Positions 10,560 to 20,580 of a stretch of DNA of 64,000 bases are shown here, piece by piece. Under the pieces are notes generated by a model. It searched no databases. It saw nothing but the letters and a program-made list of their open reading frames with translations, and was not told where the DNA came from. The stretch is taken from the NCBI RefSeq assembly GCF_048544455.1, contig NC_133534.1:118878269-118942268 (forward strand), read 5' to 3'. The stretch comes from Silene latifolia (lineage: Eukaryota; Streptophyta; Magnoliopsida; Caryophyllales; Caryophyllaceae). Numbering within the stretch: position 1 is the first letter of the stretch; every line of letters begins with the position of its first letter. The position numbers were made by a program, and so were the translations under genes.

Positions 10560-11475
10560 TACAGGCTGTGGCTAGAGTTATACATTGTATCATTAGAGTT
10601 ATTGATTTGTGTATAGAGAGTTATACATTGTATGATTACGATTATACACGTTTTGTACGGGAGTTATACAACACATCACTGCAGATTATCCATATATAGG
10701 TAAGAGTTATACAAGTTGTACAACACATCACATTCTAGATCTACTGATAATACACTCTACAATGTATAACTCTAGGCATATAATGTATAACTCGTAGCAT
10801 ATAATGTATAACTCTTAGCATATACTGTTGTGTTTGGAGTTATACATTATATGCTTAGAGTTATACATTGTGTAGCTAGAGTTATACATCGTATGACTAG
10901 AGTTATCTGATTGTTCATAGAGTTATACATTAAATGCATAGAGTTATACGGTGTTTGTGTGTCTAGAGTTATACATTGTATGATTAGAATTATACGATCT
11001 GTGTCTAGAGTTATACATTGTATGATTAGAGTTATACTGTTTGTGTATAGAGTTATACAAGTTGTGTACAACGATTACACAACACATGACATGGCTGATT
11101 ATGAGATAGGCAAAATTTATTACGATTTATGAGTTTTACAAAAAATAACAAGAGTGATACAAATTGGGTACAAGAGTTATACATTTTGTGAAGTACGATT
11201 ATCCATATATAGGTAAGAGTTATACAAATTGTATGACTAGAGTTATACATTCGGAACTACAAGTATTACAATCTACAATGTATAACTCTAGGCATATAAT
11301 GTATAACTCTTAGAATATAATGTATAACTCTTAGCATATACTGTTGTGTTTGGAGTTATACATTCTATGCCTAGAGTTATACATTATATGCCTAGAGTTA
11401 TACATTATATGCCTAGAGTTATACATTAAATGGGCAGATTATACATTACGTGCCCAGAGTTATACATGTTATTTG
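10560..11475. repeat. Element A short-motif array, left block
   Basis: Dozens of copies of a 20-24-bp unit, consensus near AGAGTTATACATTGTATGAC, mostly direct but with inverted runs (AATGTATAACTCTAGGCATA type) at about 10740-10820 and 11275-11335. The conserved core is GTTATACATT. Overlapping ORFs on both strands here are products of the repeat and not genes. Confidence 0.9.
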
Positions 11476-11649
11476 CATGTGTTTTTCTCCGTCATTGTTT
11501 TTTACGTAATTATTATTCGCTTAGTTTGTCTGCGTTTGTTAGTAAAACAAATTAAATAAAATAAAACAAAGAAGATGATGGAGAGGATAGTAAAACAAAT
11601 CCAACATTTAACATACATGAACTTAATTAATACATATAGATACATAAAC

Positions 11650-11940
11650 TTAATGCATTGCTAAAAATACAGATCTTAGATTTTCATATAGGGATGCATT
11701 CTCTTCTATGATATTCATCCTCTCCTCCTTTGCTATTTGGAGGTTTCGTTCATGAGATGCAATATCTTCTAATATTTGCATTATCTGCGGCTCTAACAGG
11801 CCATTTTTTTTGGCGTCCTTGAGTACGATCTGAGCGTCCTCAAGGTAGCTTCTGTACCTCCTCTCGATGTCCAGCAATCGGCGTATGAAACTCTTGTTGT
11901 ACTCGGTCATAATGCATGCATTACGAATGGTATCATTCAT
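11650..11940 (-). CDS. Small helical protein inside element A (copy 2)
   Basis: Open 96-residue frame related to the ORF at 1968-2255. Shared blocks in the same order are MND, IRRLL, RSYL, LKDAK, NLQIAKEER, IIEEN and LYEN; differences cluster between residues 4 and 18 and in the middle. Upstream (to about 12205) and downstream (to about 11475) DNA is also recognisably similar, including TTAGGAAGTTGTGTCAT on the promoter side. Lys, Glu and hydrophobic spacing suggest helices. Both copies are open while the flanking non-coding DNA has diverged, which hints at selection on the protein. Function unknown. Confidence 0.6.
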   Translation of the reverse strand: MNDTIRNACIMTEYNKSFIRRLLDIERRYRSYLEDAQIVLKDAKKNGLLEPQIMQILEDIASHERNLQIAKEERMNIIEENASLYENLRSVFLAMH

Positions 11941-12205
11941 TGTTGTTGAAGGAAGTTTGGAGTTTATTATTAGGTTTTAAAGATTTAGGGTTTGGAGTTT
12001 AGGGTGGAGATAGGGATATAATGGACTGGTTATTGAGATAGTGGAATGAATTTATAATTAGTAATGTGTCCTTTGAGTTGTTTTTTAATTAATATGTTTG
12101 GGGTTTGATGCTTAAATTAATACGAATTTTGTTTAGGAAGTTGTGTCATATCCCTGCTTCAAAATCTTATAACCCTTCCCATTCCATATATTGTGCCGTT
12201 TCATT

Positions 12206-13080
12206 AAATGTATAACTCTTAGAATATAAAGTATGACTAGAGTTATGCATACATTATTTGCTAAGAGTTATACATTGTGTAGAATGAGTTCTACATCTTA
12301 CAGTCTCTGCCTAGAGTTATACATTGTGTATCTAGAGTTATACATCGTATGACTAGAGTTATCTGTTGTGCCTAGAGTTATACATTGAATGACTAGAATT
12401 ATAAATACTGTAACTAGAGTTATACATTATCGACTACGATTATACATTATGTGCCCGAGTTATACATTGTATGACTAGAGTTATACAAATTTGTGACTAG
12501 AGTTATACATTGTATGACTAGAGTTATACTGATATCTACCTAGAGTTATACTGAGTGTGACTATAGCTATACATGATATGGTAAGATTTATACATTGTGT
12601 AGAATGAGTTATAAATCTTACGGTCTCGCCTAGAGTTATACATTGTGTAGCTAGAGTTATACATCGTATGACTAGAGTTATACTGTTTGTGCCTAGAGTT
12701 ATACATTGTGACTAGAGTTATACATTGAATGACTAGAATTATAAATACTGTGACTAGAGTTATACATTATCGACTACGATTATACATTACGTGCCCGAGT
12801 TAGACAAAGTGTGACTAGGGTTATACATTAAATGACTAGAGTTATACATTGTATGACTAGAGTTATACATTGTATGACTAGAGTTATACATCCTGTGACT
12901 AGAGTTATACATTGTATAACTAGAGTTATACAGTATCTACCTAGAGTTATACAGAGTGTGACTATAGTTATACATGATATGGTAAGAGTTATACATTATA
13001 TACCCAAAGTTATACGATCTGTGCCCAGAGGTATACGATCTGTGCATAGAGTTATACGATATATGTGTAAAGTTATGTAT
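12206..13080. repeat. Element A short-motif array, right block
   Basis: More copies of the AGAGTTATACATTGTATGAC unit, mostly in one orientation, reaching the start of the FAR1 fragment. Decayed copies (AGAGTTATGCATA, AAGTTATAA) continue into the intron-like gap at 13650-13790. The repetitive ORF at 12832-13131 is a by-product. Confidence 0.9.
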
Positions 13081-13102
13081 TTCTTAATCATTTCATGGAT
13101 GT

Positions 13103-13975
13103 TTGATTCGCTCGGATGGTCGCAAGCGTGAAAGCGAGTATTGTAAGCATTTGACAGCGGAGTTTACACCTTGTGTAGGGCAACAATTTTTTGAAATCGA
13201 CGAGGCGGTGACATTCTATAAAGTTTATGCATTGGCGACCGGGTTTGATGTTCGGAAGTACTCGACGAAAAAATGGCGCGACGGTGAAATCAAGACAAAG
13301 TTTTTGGTTTGCAACAGAGAGAGGATTCACATATGTCCCAAAAGGAGAGGCGATAATTAAAAAAAAAATGAGACCGGGATTAGGGAAGAAGGAATGCAAT
13401 GGGGAAAAAGAACTGCGAACCGGAGGAAATATACGATCAAGAGGGTAGGGTGTAAAGCACATGTCGGGCTATTTATGAAGAATGGAGTACTAGTAATTGA
13501 CCGATTCCACATGGGGCATAATCACGAGCTTGTATCGAGTGAGGATCGTCAGTTTCAAAAGATGTCGCGGAACATAGAAGATTTTCACAAGTACTTGATA
13601 ATGTACAACTCAAGGGTTAGTTTACTATTAAACAAACATCCACTAATTGAATGGAAAACTTCTAAAGTTATTCACCGAGATGATAGAGTTATGTAAACCT
13701 AAAAGTTATAAATAATAAGAAGTTGCATAATCAATCAATGGAGTTATGCATATGTTTCAAGAAGTTATAAGAATAGCTGAAAGAGTTATAGTTGAGGAAT
13801 TCTTGGTTATTAATCAAGATCGATAAGGATTTGTTGTCCACTGCAGTTGAGGATAGGAGCAACTAGGACGTACAACATGTGTAAGGAGTTCGTAAACGGG
13901 TTCGAGAACATTGGTGCATCCTTAACTGATTTTAAGAACTTCCACCGAGATGTGAAGTGCTTCATCCACAACAGC
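13103..13975 (+). pseudogene. FAR1-type MULE transposase, N-terminal fragment
   Basis: The FAR1 DNA-binding region is seen in three successive frames: about 13103-13330 (FFEIDEAVTFYKVYALATGF), 13330-13400 (GFTYVPKGE), and 13400-13615 (VGCKAHVGL, MGHNHELVS), so at least two frameshifts break it. Exon-like splicing follows: donor after 13615, acceptor CTGCAG ending at 13846, then YNMCKEFVNGFENIGASLTD and DFKNFHRDVK to about 13970. This second block matches element C at about 25200-25310. After it the reading passes into unrelated CCACCA-rich sequence; the DDE, SWIM and C-terminal parts are missing. In an intact relative this protein would bind element ends and catalyse transposition in the nucleus. 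Confidence 0.8.
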
Positions 13976-14714
13976 CGCGACCCACCACTTCAGATCCGAC
14001 CCCCACGACCACGACCACCAACCACTCACAGCCTCACCTCCCTCGCCCTCTCCACCTGACAACAACCCACCATCACAACCACCACCCGCACTTCCACCTA
14101 CACCTCTACTCACGCCCCTCATTACCACCTCCACGACTCATGCCTTCCTCCTGACGCCACCCTCCTCCTCCTCTGACGACACCGACAACAACAAACCCCA
14201 CAGCCGCCACCTTCTCATCTCCTCCACCCACCACCTTCCCCTACTGCCGCCTGTCACCCCGCCTCTTCTAACCCCAGATCCGGCCACCACCTTCCATATT
14301 TTTCTTGATCTTTGTCCCCTTCACCGCAGTTCGTTTTTATTTAAGATCTAATTGTTTTTTTTATAGTTTTAATGGTGGTAAAGTGGGGTAATTTAAGATT
14401 TTGAGTTCTTGATGTCGTTTTTCCAGATTTTTGTTGATGTTTGTAGTCGTTGATGTTTGTAGTCGTTTTTGATGTTTGTAGTCGTTGATGTTTGTAGTAG
14501 TTTTAATGGTGGTAAAGCTGGTTGTTGATGTTTGTAGTCGTTTTTTTAATTGATTTTTTTTTTCTTTTTTTTGTAAAATAGTCGTTTATAGATCTTCAAC
14601 AAATGAGATAAATACTAAAAGCTGAGTATATTGGTGTTTATGTGTAGATCTTCAACAAATGAAGATGAAATACGCATGCCTCCTCTCCTTTTCATTTTGT
14701 CTTGGTTTTTTATG
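13976..14714. repeat. CCACCA-rich block and GTTTGTAGTCGTTGAT tandem repeats
   Basis: 13976-14300 is C-rich (CCACC, CTCCACC, CACCACC), unlike its AT-rich surroundings and possibly a captured fragment; its overlapping ORFs on both strands are compositional. 14405-14545 contains several copies of TTGATGTTTGTAGTCG. No gene recognised. Confidence 0.55.
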
Positions 14715-15790
14715 TGTTAATTGGTTTTTCTTTTAAAATTACACTTTTCTCCATTAAAATTGCACTTTTTTCGGCCAAAATTACACTTTTTGTTGTTAGA
14801 ATTACACTTTTTTCTGTTAGAATTACACTTTTTTCTGTTAAAATTACACTTTTCTCCATTAAAATTACACTTTTTTCTGTTAAAATTATACTTTATTCTG
14901 CTAGAATAACACTTTTTTCGGCTAAAATTACACTTTTTGTTGTTAGAATTACACTTTTTTTCATTAAAATTACACTTTTTTTTCGTTAAAAATCACACTT
15001 TTCTTCATTAAAATTTCACTTTTTTTTCGTTAAAATTATACTTTTTCTCGCTAGAATAACACTTTTTTCGGCTAAAATTACACTTTTTGTTGTTAGAATT
15101 ACACTTTTTCTGTTAGAATTACACTTTTTTCTGTTAAAATTACACTTTTCTTCATTAAAATTACACTTTTTTCTGTTAAAATTATACTTTTTTCTGCTAG
15201 AATAACACTTTTTTCGGCTAAAATTACACTTTTTGTTGTTAGAATTACACTTTTTTTCTGTTAGAATTACACTTTTTTCTGTTAAAATTACACTTTTCTG
15301 TTAAAATTACACTTTTTTTTGTTAAAATTACACTTTTTGTTATTAGAATTACACTTTTTTCTGTTAGAATTAAACTTTCTTTCTGTTAGAATTACACTTT
15401 TTTTCTGTTAAAATTACACTTTTTGTTGTTAGAATTACACTTTTTTCTGCTAGAATAACACTTTTTTCGGCTAAAATTACACTTTTTCTGCTAGAACTAC
15501 ACTTACTACTATTGGACTAATGTTACACTCTCCATGGACTTGGTCATATTCTCATTGGATTAATGTTACACTCTCCATGGACTAAATTTACATTCTCAGT
15601 GGACTGAAATAACACTTTTCTGGACTAAAATAACACTTTTCTGGACTAAAATAACACTCTCATCTGATTTGAAATTACATTTAGGACTAAAAAAATACTT
15701 TCCTGGACTAAAATAACACTCTCATTGGACTGAAATTACACTTTCCTTGACTAAAATAACACTTTTTGTCGTTAAAATAACACTCGAAAA
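14715..15790. repeat. Element A short-motif array, AAAATTACACTTTTT type
   Basis: Several dozen units of about 19-22 bp, consensus near TTAAAATTACACTTTTTTCTG, in a single orientation. Towards the right they grade into GGACTAAAATAACACTTTTC variants. The core TTACACTTTT differs from the left-hand array core (TTATACATT) by few bases. ORFs across the array (from 14702 and 14721) are the repeat translated. Confidence 0.9.
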
Positions 15791-16280
15791 ATGCTAAAAT
15801 TACAATAAGTTTTGATAAAATTACAAAAATTTAAAATATTATTCGTCAAAATCAGTCAAAAAAGACTGAAGTTAAACTCGTAAGACGCAAAATTCTCGTA
15901 AACATTCCTTAAAATTACAAATTTCAAAATAATATCCGTCAAAACCGCTTCATAGATTAAAGTTACACTTTTTGCTGTTAGAATTACACTCGTAAAATCC
16001 TAAAATGTCGAAAACTTGTCTAAAAAAAAAACGAAAAAAAACTGAAACTGGAAAAGTGTTAACAAAATTTTCATAAACTTTGAAGTATAAGATAAATGGT
16101 GGTGTTAATTGTGTATGATAATGAATTAGTAAATGTATTATTAAAACTAGAGAGAGGAGTGAATTAATTAGTGTTAAGTGTGTTTCTTACTTTCAATCTC
16201 AAGCATCCGCCAAGCATGATCTAAGGATATGGGAGGGACTTATGGACTCAAAAGATATGAAGGACTTATATGAACTTGGA

Positions 16281-16293
<13 letters not shown>
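15791..16293. other. Right end of element A, non-coding
   Basis: AT-rich, with decayed array units to about 16000. The final part from about 16240 (GGACTTATGGACTCAAAAGA onward) forms the right terminal inverted repeat of element A. Confidence 0.55.

Positions 16294-16323
<30 letters not shown>
16294..16323. repeat. (TA)n between elements A and B
   Basis: Pure TA run of about 30 bp joining the right end of element A (GAACTTGGACAC) to the left end of element B (GAAATAGGATCCTGTGCGAA). Confidence 0.9.
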
Positions 16324-16329
<6 letters not shown>

Positions 16330-17130
16330 GGATCCTGTGCGAACCTAAAGTTCGGTGCGAACTTACGAACTGACCTAAGAACCCAAACTCAAAAACATGC
16401 GCTGACATTATAAATGTAAACTATTCTCCCACTAACCCCATATGTGCTCCTCTGACATTCAATTAATTACTCTCATCCCCTCTCTCACCTCGACACACAA
16501 CTCCACTACCTCTGATCGTCGGCGTCGGACCACCATTCACAGTTGGCACGAGATCCATAAACGGGGACGATTTAATCCCAACTTTCTCCCTTCTCCTCTC
16601 GCATCGTCACTCATCCCATGCTGCGACGTCCGCAACCCCGCCGGAGCACGCCGCATTTACCACGATGGTGACGACTCGGTTGGCGGTTGTGAATAAAGTG
16701 ATTTGAGATTCGGTTGATCTGCTCAAAAACACCGTCATTCACCACGACGGTTACAACTTAGGCGATATTAGACAACGCCGGCGAAGCTACGATCTTGCAG
16801 AATCCGTTGACGGCGTCAATGATGAATTTCCCGGCAAACTATGTACGAAAATGTGCTACGAGTTCACCTATCTAATTTATTTTTCGAAATTACTTATTAA
16901 TATGTGTAGATTTGATTTCAAAGCTGAATTTTTATCATACATTTGTTTTCGTACCTATTAACTTGGTATCTCGGCTGTTAATGGGTAAGGGAGCGGTATT
17001 ATCGGTGCTTAATGGGTTAGATAGTGGTATTGGCGGTGGTTAATGGGTGGTGTGGTGGCAGGCTGCAGTAGTGGTACGTGATGACGGTGGCGGCAGCAGT
17101 TGTGGTGGGCTTGACGGGTCATGGTGGAGC
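16324..17130. other. Left part of element B, no gene recognised
   Basis: Mixed-composition sequence with GTGGTGG and GGCGG patches (16960-17110). The 84-residue ORF at 16442 has no recognisable domain and is likely chance. Confidence 0.4.
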
Positions 17131-17240
17131 GGTGGATACACAAAATACCAAGCCGTATACACATGGTATTACTTCTAGATACACAAATCGATTTGTGTAT
17201 CTAGAAGTATTACAATGTGTATCTAGTAATATTACCAGGT
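17131..17240. repeat. Element B GATACAC motif, left copies
   Basis: GGATACACAAAATACC, TCTAGATACACAAATC and the inverted form GATTTGTGTATCTAGA lie close together, making a local inverted repeat of about 16 bp per arm. They are members of the same motif family as the arrays at 20205-20375 and 21870-22225. Confidence 0.65.
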
Positions 17241-17283
17241 ATATCTGAGGTAGAATTGCCAGTAAATAATTGTAATAATGTTC

Positions 17284-17313
17284 TAATCAGAACATTTCGA
17301 GTCAGAAAATGTT
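17284..17313. repeat. 30-bp direct repeat, copy 1
   Basis: A 30-bp block beginning TAATCAGAACATTTCGAGTC is repeated exactly at 18234-18263, 950 bp away, flanking the S1-domain exon. Preceding bases (AGTAAATA) are also alike, suggesting a larger diverged duplication. Confidence 0.85.
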
Positions 17314-18051
17314 GACGATCGAATATTGTCCACTAGATGACAACTTACAAAGCTAGTAAAGAGTATTTACTGGTGGTATTCATGATCTTGTATGAAGTGC
17401 ATCAGCATCAAAGCTGTCTTTCTCCTCCCTTTACAGTTTACACAAAGAAAGAATCAAAGATGTGCAAATGCAACATGACTTCTTCTTATTTGTTTTCTTA
17501 TTGAGTGTGATGGTTTTGTTTGATATATGTGAATTATTGGATGAAGTGAATGCTATTGCACAACGGGAAGTGTCATTTTAATAGAATTTCATCGCTCTTG
17601 CCTAACTGCATTGTCACATCGTTGTTGATGTCACTCATAGAGAAATGCCACGGAAAAATTTTGCATATGGAGATGGGAGGTCATTTATGTAAAATGAGGG
17701 ACAAATTATTTTTAAGATGTAGAACATTATTTTGCCGTGATTTTTAACATTTTACTAGAAAATACCTAAATCCAAGCTTCCCTGATGCTAGTATCTTGGC
17801 TTCAATGCTAACAAATCTTGCCACGGTACCATTTACCTTACTTCTAGTTAACTTTCCTCTTTGAATAAGTGAAATTATTGCTGAACTTCTATTCTGGACC
17901 TTCTGGTTGCCAACATTGGTTTCAAATACTTCCTCACTTCATTAGATTAACTTGCATTTCATGCTCGTTATCTGTTTATCATTAGAAATGTGGGATCTAT
18001 TTTTGTTTTCTGAAACATCTTAAGTTATCTGACTTGTCTTTTGTATTTCAG

Positions 18052-18177
18052 TGGACTATTGCATGCGTCAAATATCAGTCAAGGCAAATTTAAAGCAGTT
18101 AGTGATGTATTGACAGTCGGTGAGAAGGTCAAGGTCCTCGTGATACGATCTTTTTTCCCAGAGAAGATCTCTCTCAG
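18052..18177 (+). pseudogene. Captured exon of an S1 RNA-binding domain protein
   Basis: A 126-bp exon lies between a good acceptor (TTGTATTTCAG ending at 18051) and donor (GTGAGT from 18178). It reads GLLHASNIS, then VLTVGEKVKVLVI and FFPEKISL, the ordered landmarks of an S1 OB-fold (GLLH.S.IS ... VGE.VKV.V ... ISLS). This type occurs in plastid ribosomal protein S1 relatives and other S1 proteins. The open frame ends in phase 2 as normal S1 genes often do, but no adjoining S1 exons are visible. Most likely a host exon captured by element B; the parent gene cannot be named. Confidence 0.65.
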
Positions 18178-18233
18178 GTGAGTCGATAATATCTCTGCGT
18201 CAGTTTTGCTATCAGTTTTGCTAGTAAATACTT

Positions 18234-18263
18234 TAATCAGAACATTTCGAGTCAGAAAATGTT
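18234..18263. repeat. 30-bp direct repeat, copy 2
   Basis: Second exact copy of the block at 17284-17313, just downstream of the S1 exon donor. Confidence 0.85.
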
Positions 18264-18428
18264 TGATTACCAGATATGTGCGGTCAAAGGCAGGATATTG
18301 TGGTGGCATGGAGACGGACGAGATGAGGAATTAGTTCGTCGCCATGATTCGGCAATAATGGGTGATTCAGATTTCATATTTGTAGTTTGTCTAGCAAGGT
18401 AATGGTGTGTAGCGTGTTTCTCTTATGA

Positions 18429-19181
18429 TTACTAATCTACCTAACTATTACGGAGTCATGGACTGGTTTATCCTTTTCAGCTTTAACGTCATTATTCGAA
18501 TTTCTGAAGATCTCCTTGGCTTCAGCATTGATGTTATGGTGAGCTGTGGCATCTCGTAACCATATGTGTACTGTACTTCCTTTGAGCATTATCTAGGACA
18601 AAAAAAGGAAACTGTTTTCGGCTGACAGTGTGTTTATTTGCACTTGCAGTTTGGAGACATGGTACCCCAGTATAGTGATTCTTCTGGTTGGCTGGCTTCC
18701 TAAAGCAAATGTTGCAGTAGATGCGATTTCAATATGGTTTGTCAATACCCTAAACAATTCTATCTGCTATTCAAATTTAAACAACATTCTTCGTTCTTTC
18801 ATCTTGTCTGAAGTTACTGTCATTCTGATTTCTGACAGCGCGAACATGGAATTTTGTTTGGGTATTCTTGGTCATTGTTTTGATTTGATGCTCTTAAGAG
18901 TGAATCATGTACACATTGACAATAATTTTTTCCGTCATCAAAATGTTCGAATGTGTAATTTCTGATCAATTTAAGTTCTTGTACGTTTCGCGGAAATTTT
19001 CAAGTTTTCTTACCATATGGACAAATTGTTTGGTTCAATGTGTACCCTTGACAGACGGGTCATTCGGATACGATCATTCAGGACATTTGGAAAGTGTTTG
19101 TTAAGGTTCTTTTGGCATGTCATTCGTAGATTAATGCATCTCATCTACGAAGTACTCCGTAATAGTTAGGTAGATTAGTAA
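18429..19181. repeat. 28-bp inverted repeat pair, about 700 bp apart
   Basis: 18429-18456 (beginning TTACTAATCTACCTAACTAT) is an exact inverted copy of 19154-19181. The DNA between contains short AT-rich ORFs (18630-18965) with no recognised domain. The arms could be the ends of a small insertion, but no target duplication was found. Confidence 0.75.
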
Positions 19182-19299
19182 AAAACTGGACATACACGAT
19201 TTCAGGTGATGTTATTCAGATCAATTCTTTGTTCCTTGCCTTGTCTAGTGTTTGAGATTTTAATCCGCAATATTAACAAAACCCGTGAATATTGAGTTG

Positions 19300-19800
19300 C
19301 AAGAAGCTGATGCCGATTGCCAAAACTTCACCAACATCTCTTACATGTACGAGACTGTCGTATCATCAAAGGACTTGCCTACAATGATGACAAGGTTACC
19401 AGAAGATTTCAGTTTTATGGGAGCTCAGACTGGTACATATATACATACATACTCTAATCTTGCTCATTTCTTACATAAAACCGTTCCACATAACTTATGA
19501 AGGTTACTACTCCAAAAACGAGACTAAGTTAAGGTTTGTTGTTAAATTGCAGTTGAAATGGTGATGGGGGAAGAAGAGGAGGAATACAGGATTCAGATGG
19601 AATGGTCATTCTAGAAAGCATTGGAGAGTGCATCAGGAATTGCAGAGAAGTGTTCAGTATGCCTGATTGGAGAGCCGGACAAGTACGTAATGTTGAGGTT
19701 CAAGGTGGGTGAATTTGGAGATATGGTGATCTTGAACGAGGCTGATTTCGTGTATGCTCCAGACCTTCCTATCAAGGGTCACTTCCATTCTCTACACTGA
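19300..19800 (+). pseudogene. Captured two-exon fragment of an unrecognised gene
   Basis: Exon 1 runs from about 19300 to 19432 (contains SYMYETVVSSKDLPTMMTRL) and ends at a GTACAT donor. Exon 2 runs from 19553 (after AAATTGCAG) to TGA at 19798-19800 (contains CLIGEPDKYVMLRF and ADFVYAPDLP). The phases join exactly (1 to 1), which argues for a real spliced gene. A UAG at 19612-19614 interrupts exon 2, so the copy is broken. The protein end is acidic (MGEEEEEYRIQ). I do not recognise the family. It lies on the same strand as the S1 exon but about 1.1 kb from it. Confidence 0.5.
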
Positions 19801-20086
19801 ATCAGGATTCAAGATCCACTCACATACTACACTACTGACGATTTTATTCCAATAATATTAATAGTATAAATAGTGCAGTAATAACTGTGTATAGTATAAT
19901 GCCAACCAGATTGCAGTTTTTGAGATACAGCATGTGTCTGTATAAACATACTAGGAGTATGTCGCTAATTCTTTGCTCTCAGGGCTCAACAATGCTCAAC
20001 TAGTTTGCATAATCAATCATTGGTTATTATTGTTGCTTAATTTCTCATATCAGCCTATGCATTATTGGTTTATTCTTGACAAAAAA

Positions 20087-20135
20087 AGAGATGATTAGGC
20101 AAGCGGCTAATTAACTTGCCTAGCTAATCATCTCT
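20087..20135. repeat. Strong hairpin in element B
   Basis: AGAGATGATTAGGCAAG faces CTTGCCTAGCTAATCATCTCT across an 11-base loop, a near-perfect stem of about 17 bp with a small bulge. Its function is unknown; it lies between the plus-strand and minus-strand captured gene fragments. Confidence 0.75.
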
Positions 20136-20204
20136 CACACACCTCTTCTAGGACTCACTCCTAGAAGGCTAGAAGGTGGATTAGCGAGGGTCCGCGATCA
20201 AATG

Positions 20205-20375
20205 AGTATCTAGCAAGGTAGAAGAATGTATCAGGCATTAGAGGAGTGTATCTAATAACGTAAATGAGTGTATCAAGAAAGTAAAAGAATGTATCTAGTT
20301 TGTTAGAGATGTGTATCTAACAACGTAAATGAGTGTATATCAGCGAGGTAAAAGAATGTATCTAGCAAGGTTGTT
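20205..20375. repeat. Element B motif array, GTGTATC orientation
   Basis: Repeated units such as GAGTGTATCTAATAACGTAA and AGAATGTATCTAGCAAGG, about 20-25 bp each. They are the inverted form of the array at 21870-22225. Confidence 0.8.
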
Positions 20376-20580
20376 GTTCGGAATCATTAAATGAGTTGAT
20401 GAGATTGCACAACGAACGTTTTGCTCCAATGGCTCAGACATGGGCCCGTAAATTAAAGTGAAACTCTTTATTACATCCACGGTTTATTACAAGTTAATCA
20501 TACAACAAACAGAGCACACTAGTAAGTATGATTCTAGTAAAGGGCAATTTTGGTGGGACAAAGGGAGCTGCGCCCCGGAG

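Larger units (their letters stand above)
9651..16293. mobile_element. MULE-like element A, FAR1-type, non-autonomous
   Basis: The left end (GTTCTTATAAGGCCTTCATA) and, inverted, the right end (GTTCATATAAGTCCTTCATA, read on minus from about 16282) match imperfectly as terminal inverted repeats. Both edges abut (TA)n tracts. Inside lies a broken FAR1-type transposase fragment on plus (13103-13975), homologous to the transposase gene of element C. Large arrays of short motifs fill the non-coding space (AGAGTTATACATTGTATGAC type at 10560-13080; AAAATTACACTTTTT type at 14715-15790). The catalytic part of the transposase is missing, so it is non-autonomous. A small ORF cassette shared with the CACTA element sits inside the left array. 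MULE assignment is by the FAR1 fragment and end structure; no 9-11-bp duplication can be read in the TA tract. Confidence 0.65.

Noticed and set aside
10847-13131. Repetitive ORFs on both strands within the GTTATACATT arrays
   Set aside because: Composition and periodicity come from the tandem motif; no non-repetitive protein sequence is present.
13922-14154. Gly-rich and Pro/His-rich ORFs on opposite strands
   Set aside because: Both arise from a CCACC-rich stretch; no conserved domain and no splice support.
14702-14989. Hydrophobic repetitive ORFs in the AAATTACACTTTTT array
   Set aside because: Translation of a tandem repeat in two frames; not a membrane protein.
20087-20135. Helitron 3' terminal hairpin
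   Set aside because: The hairpin is strong but no CTRR terminus follows at the expected distance and no Helitron 5' end was found.
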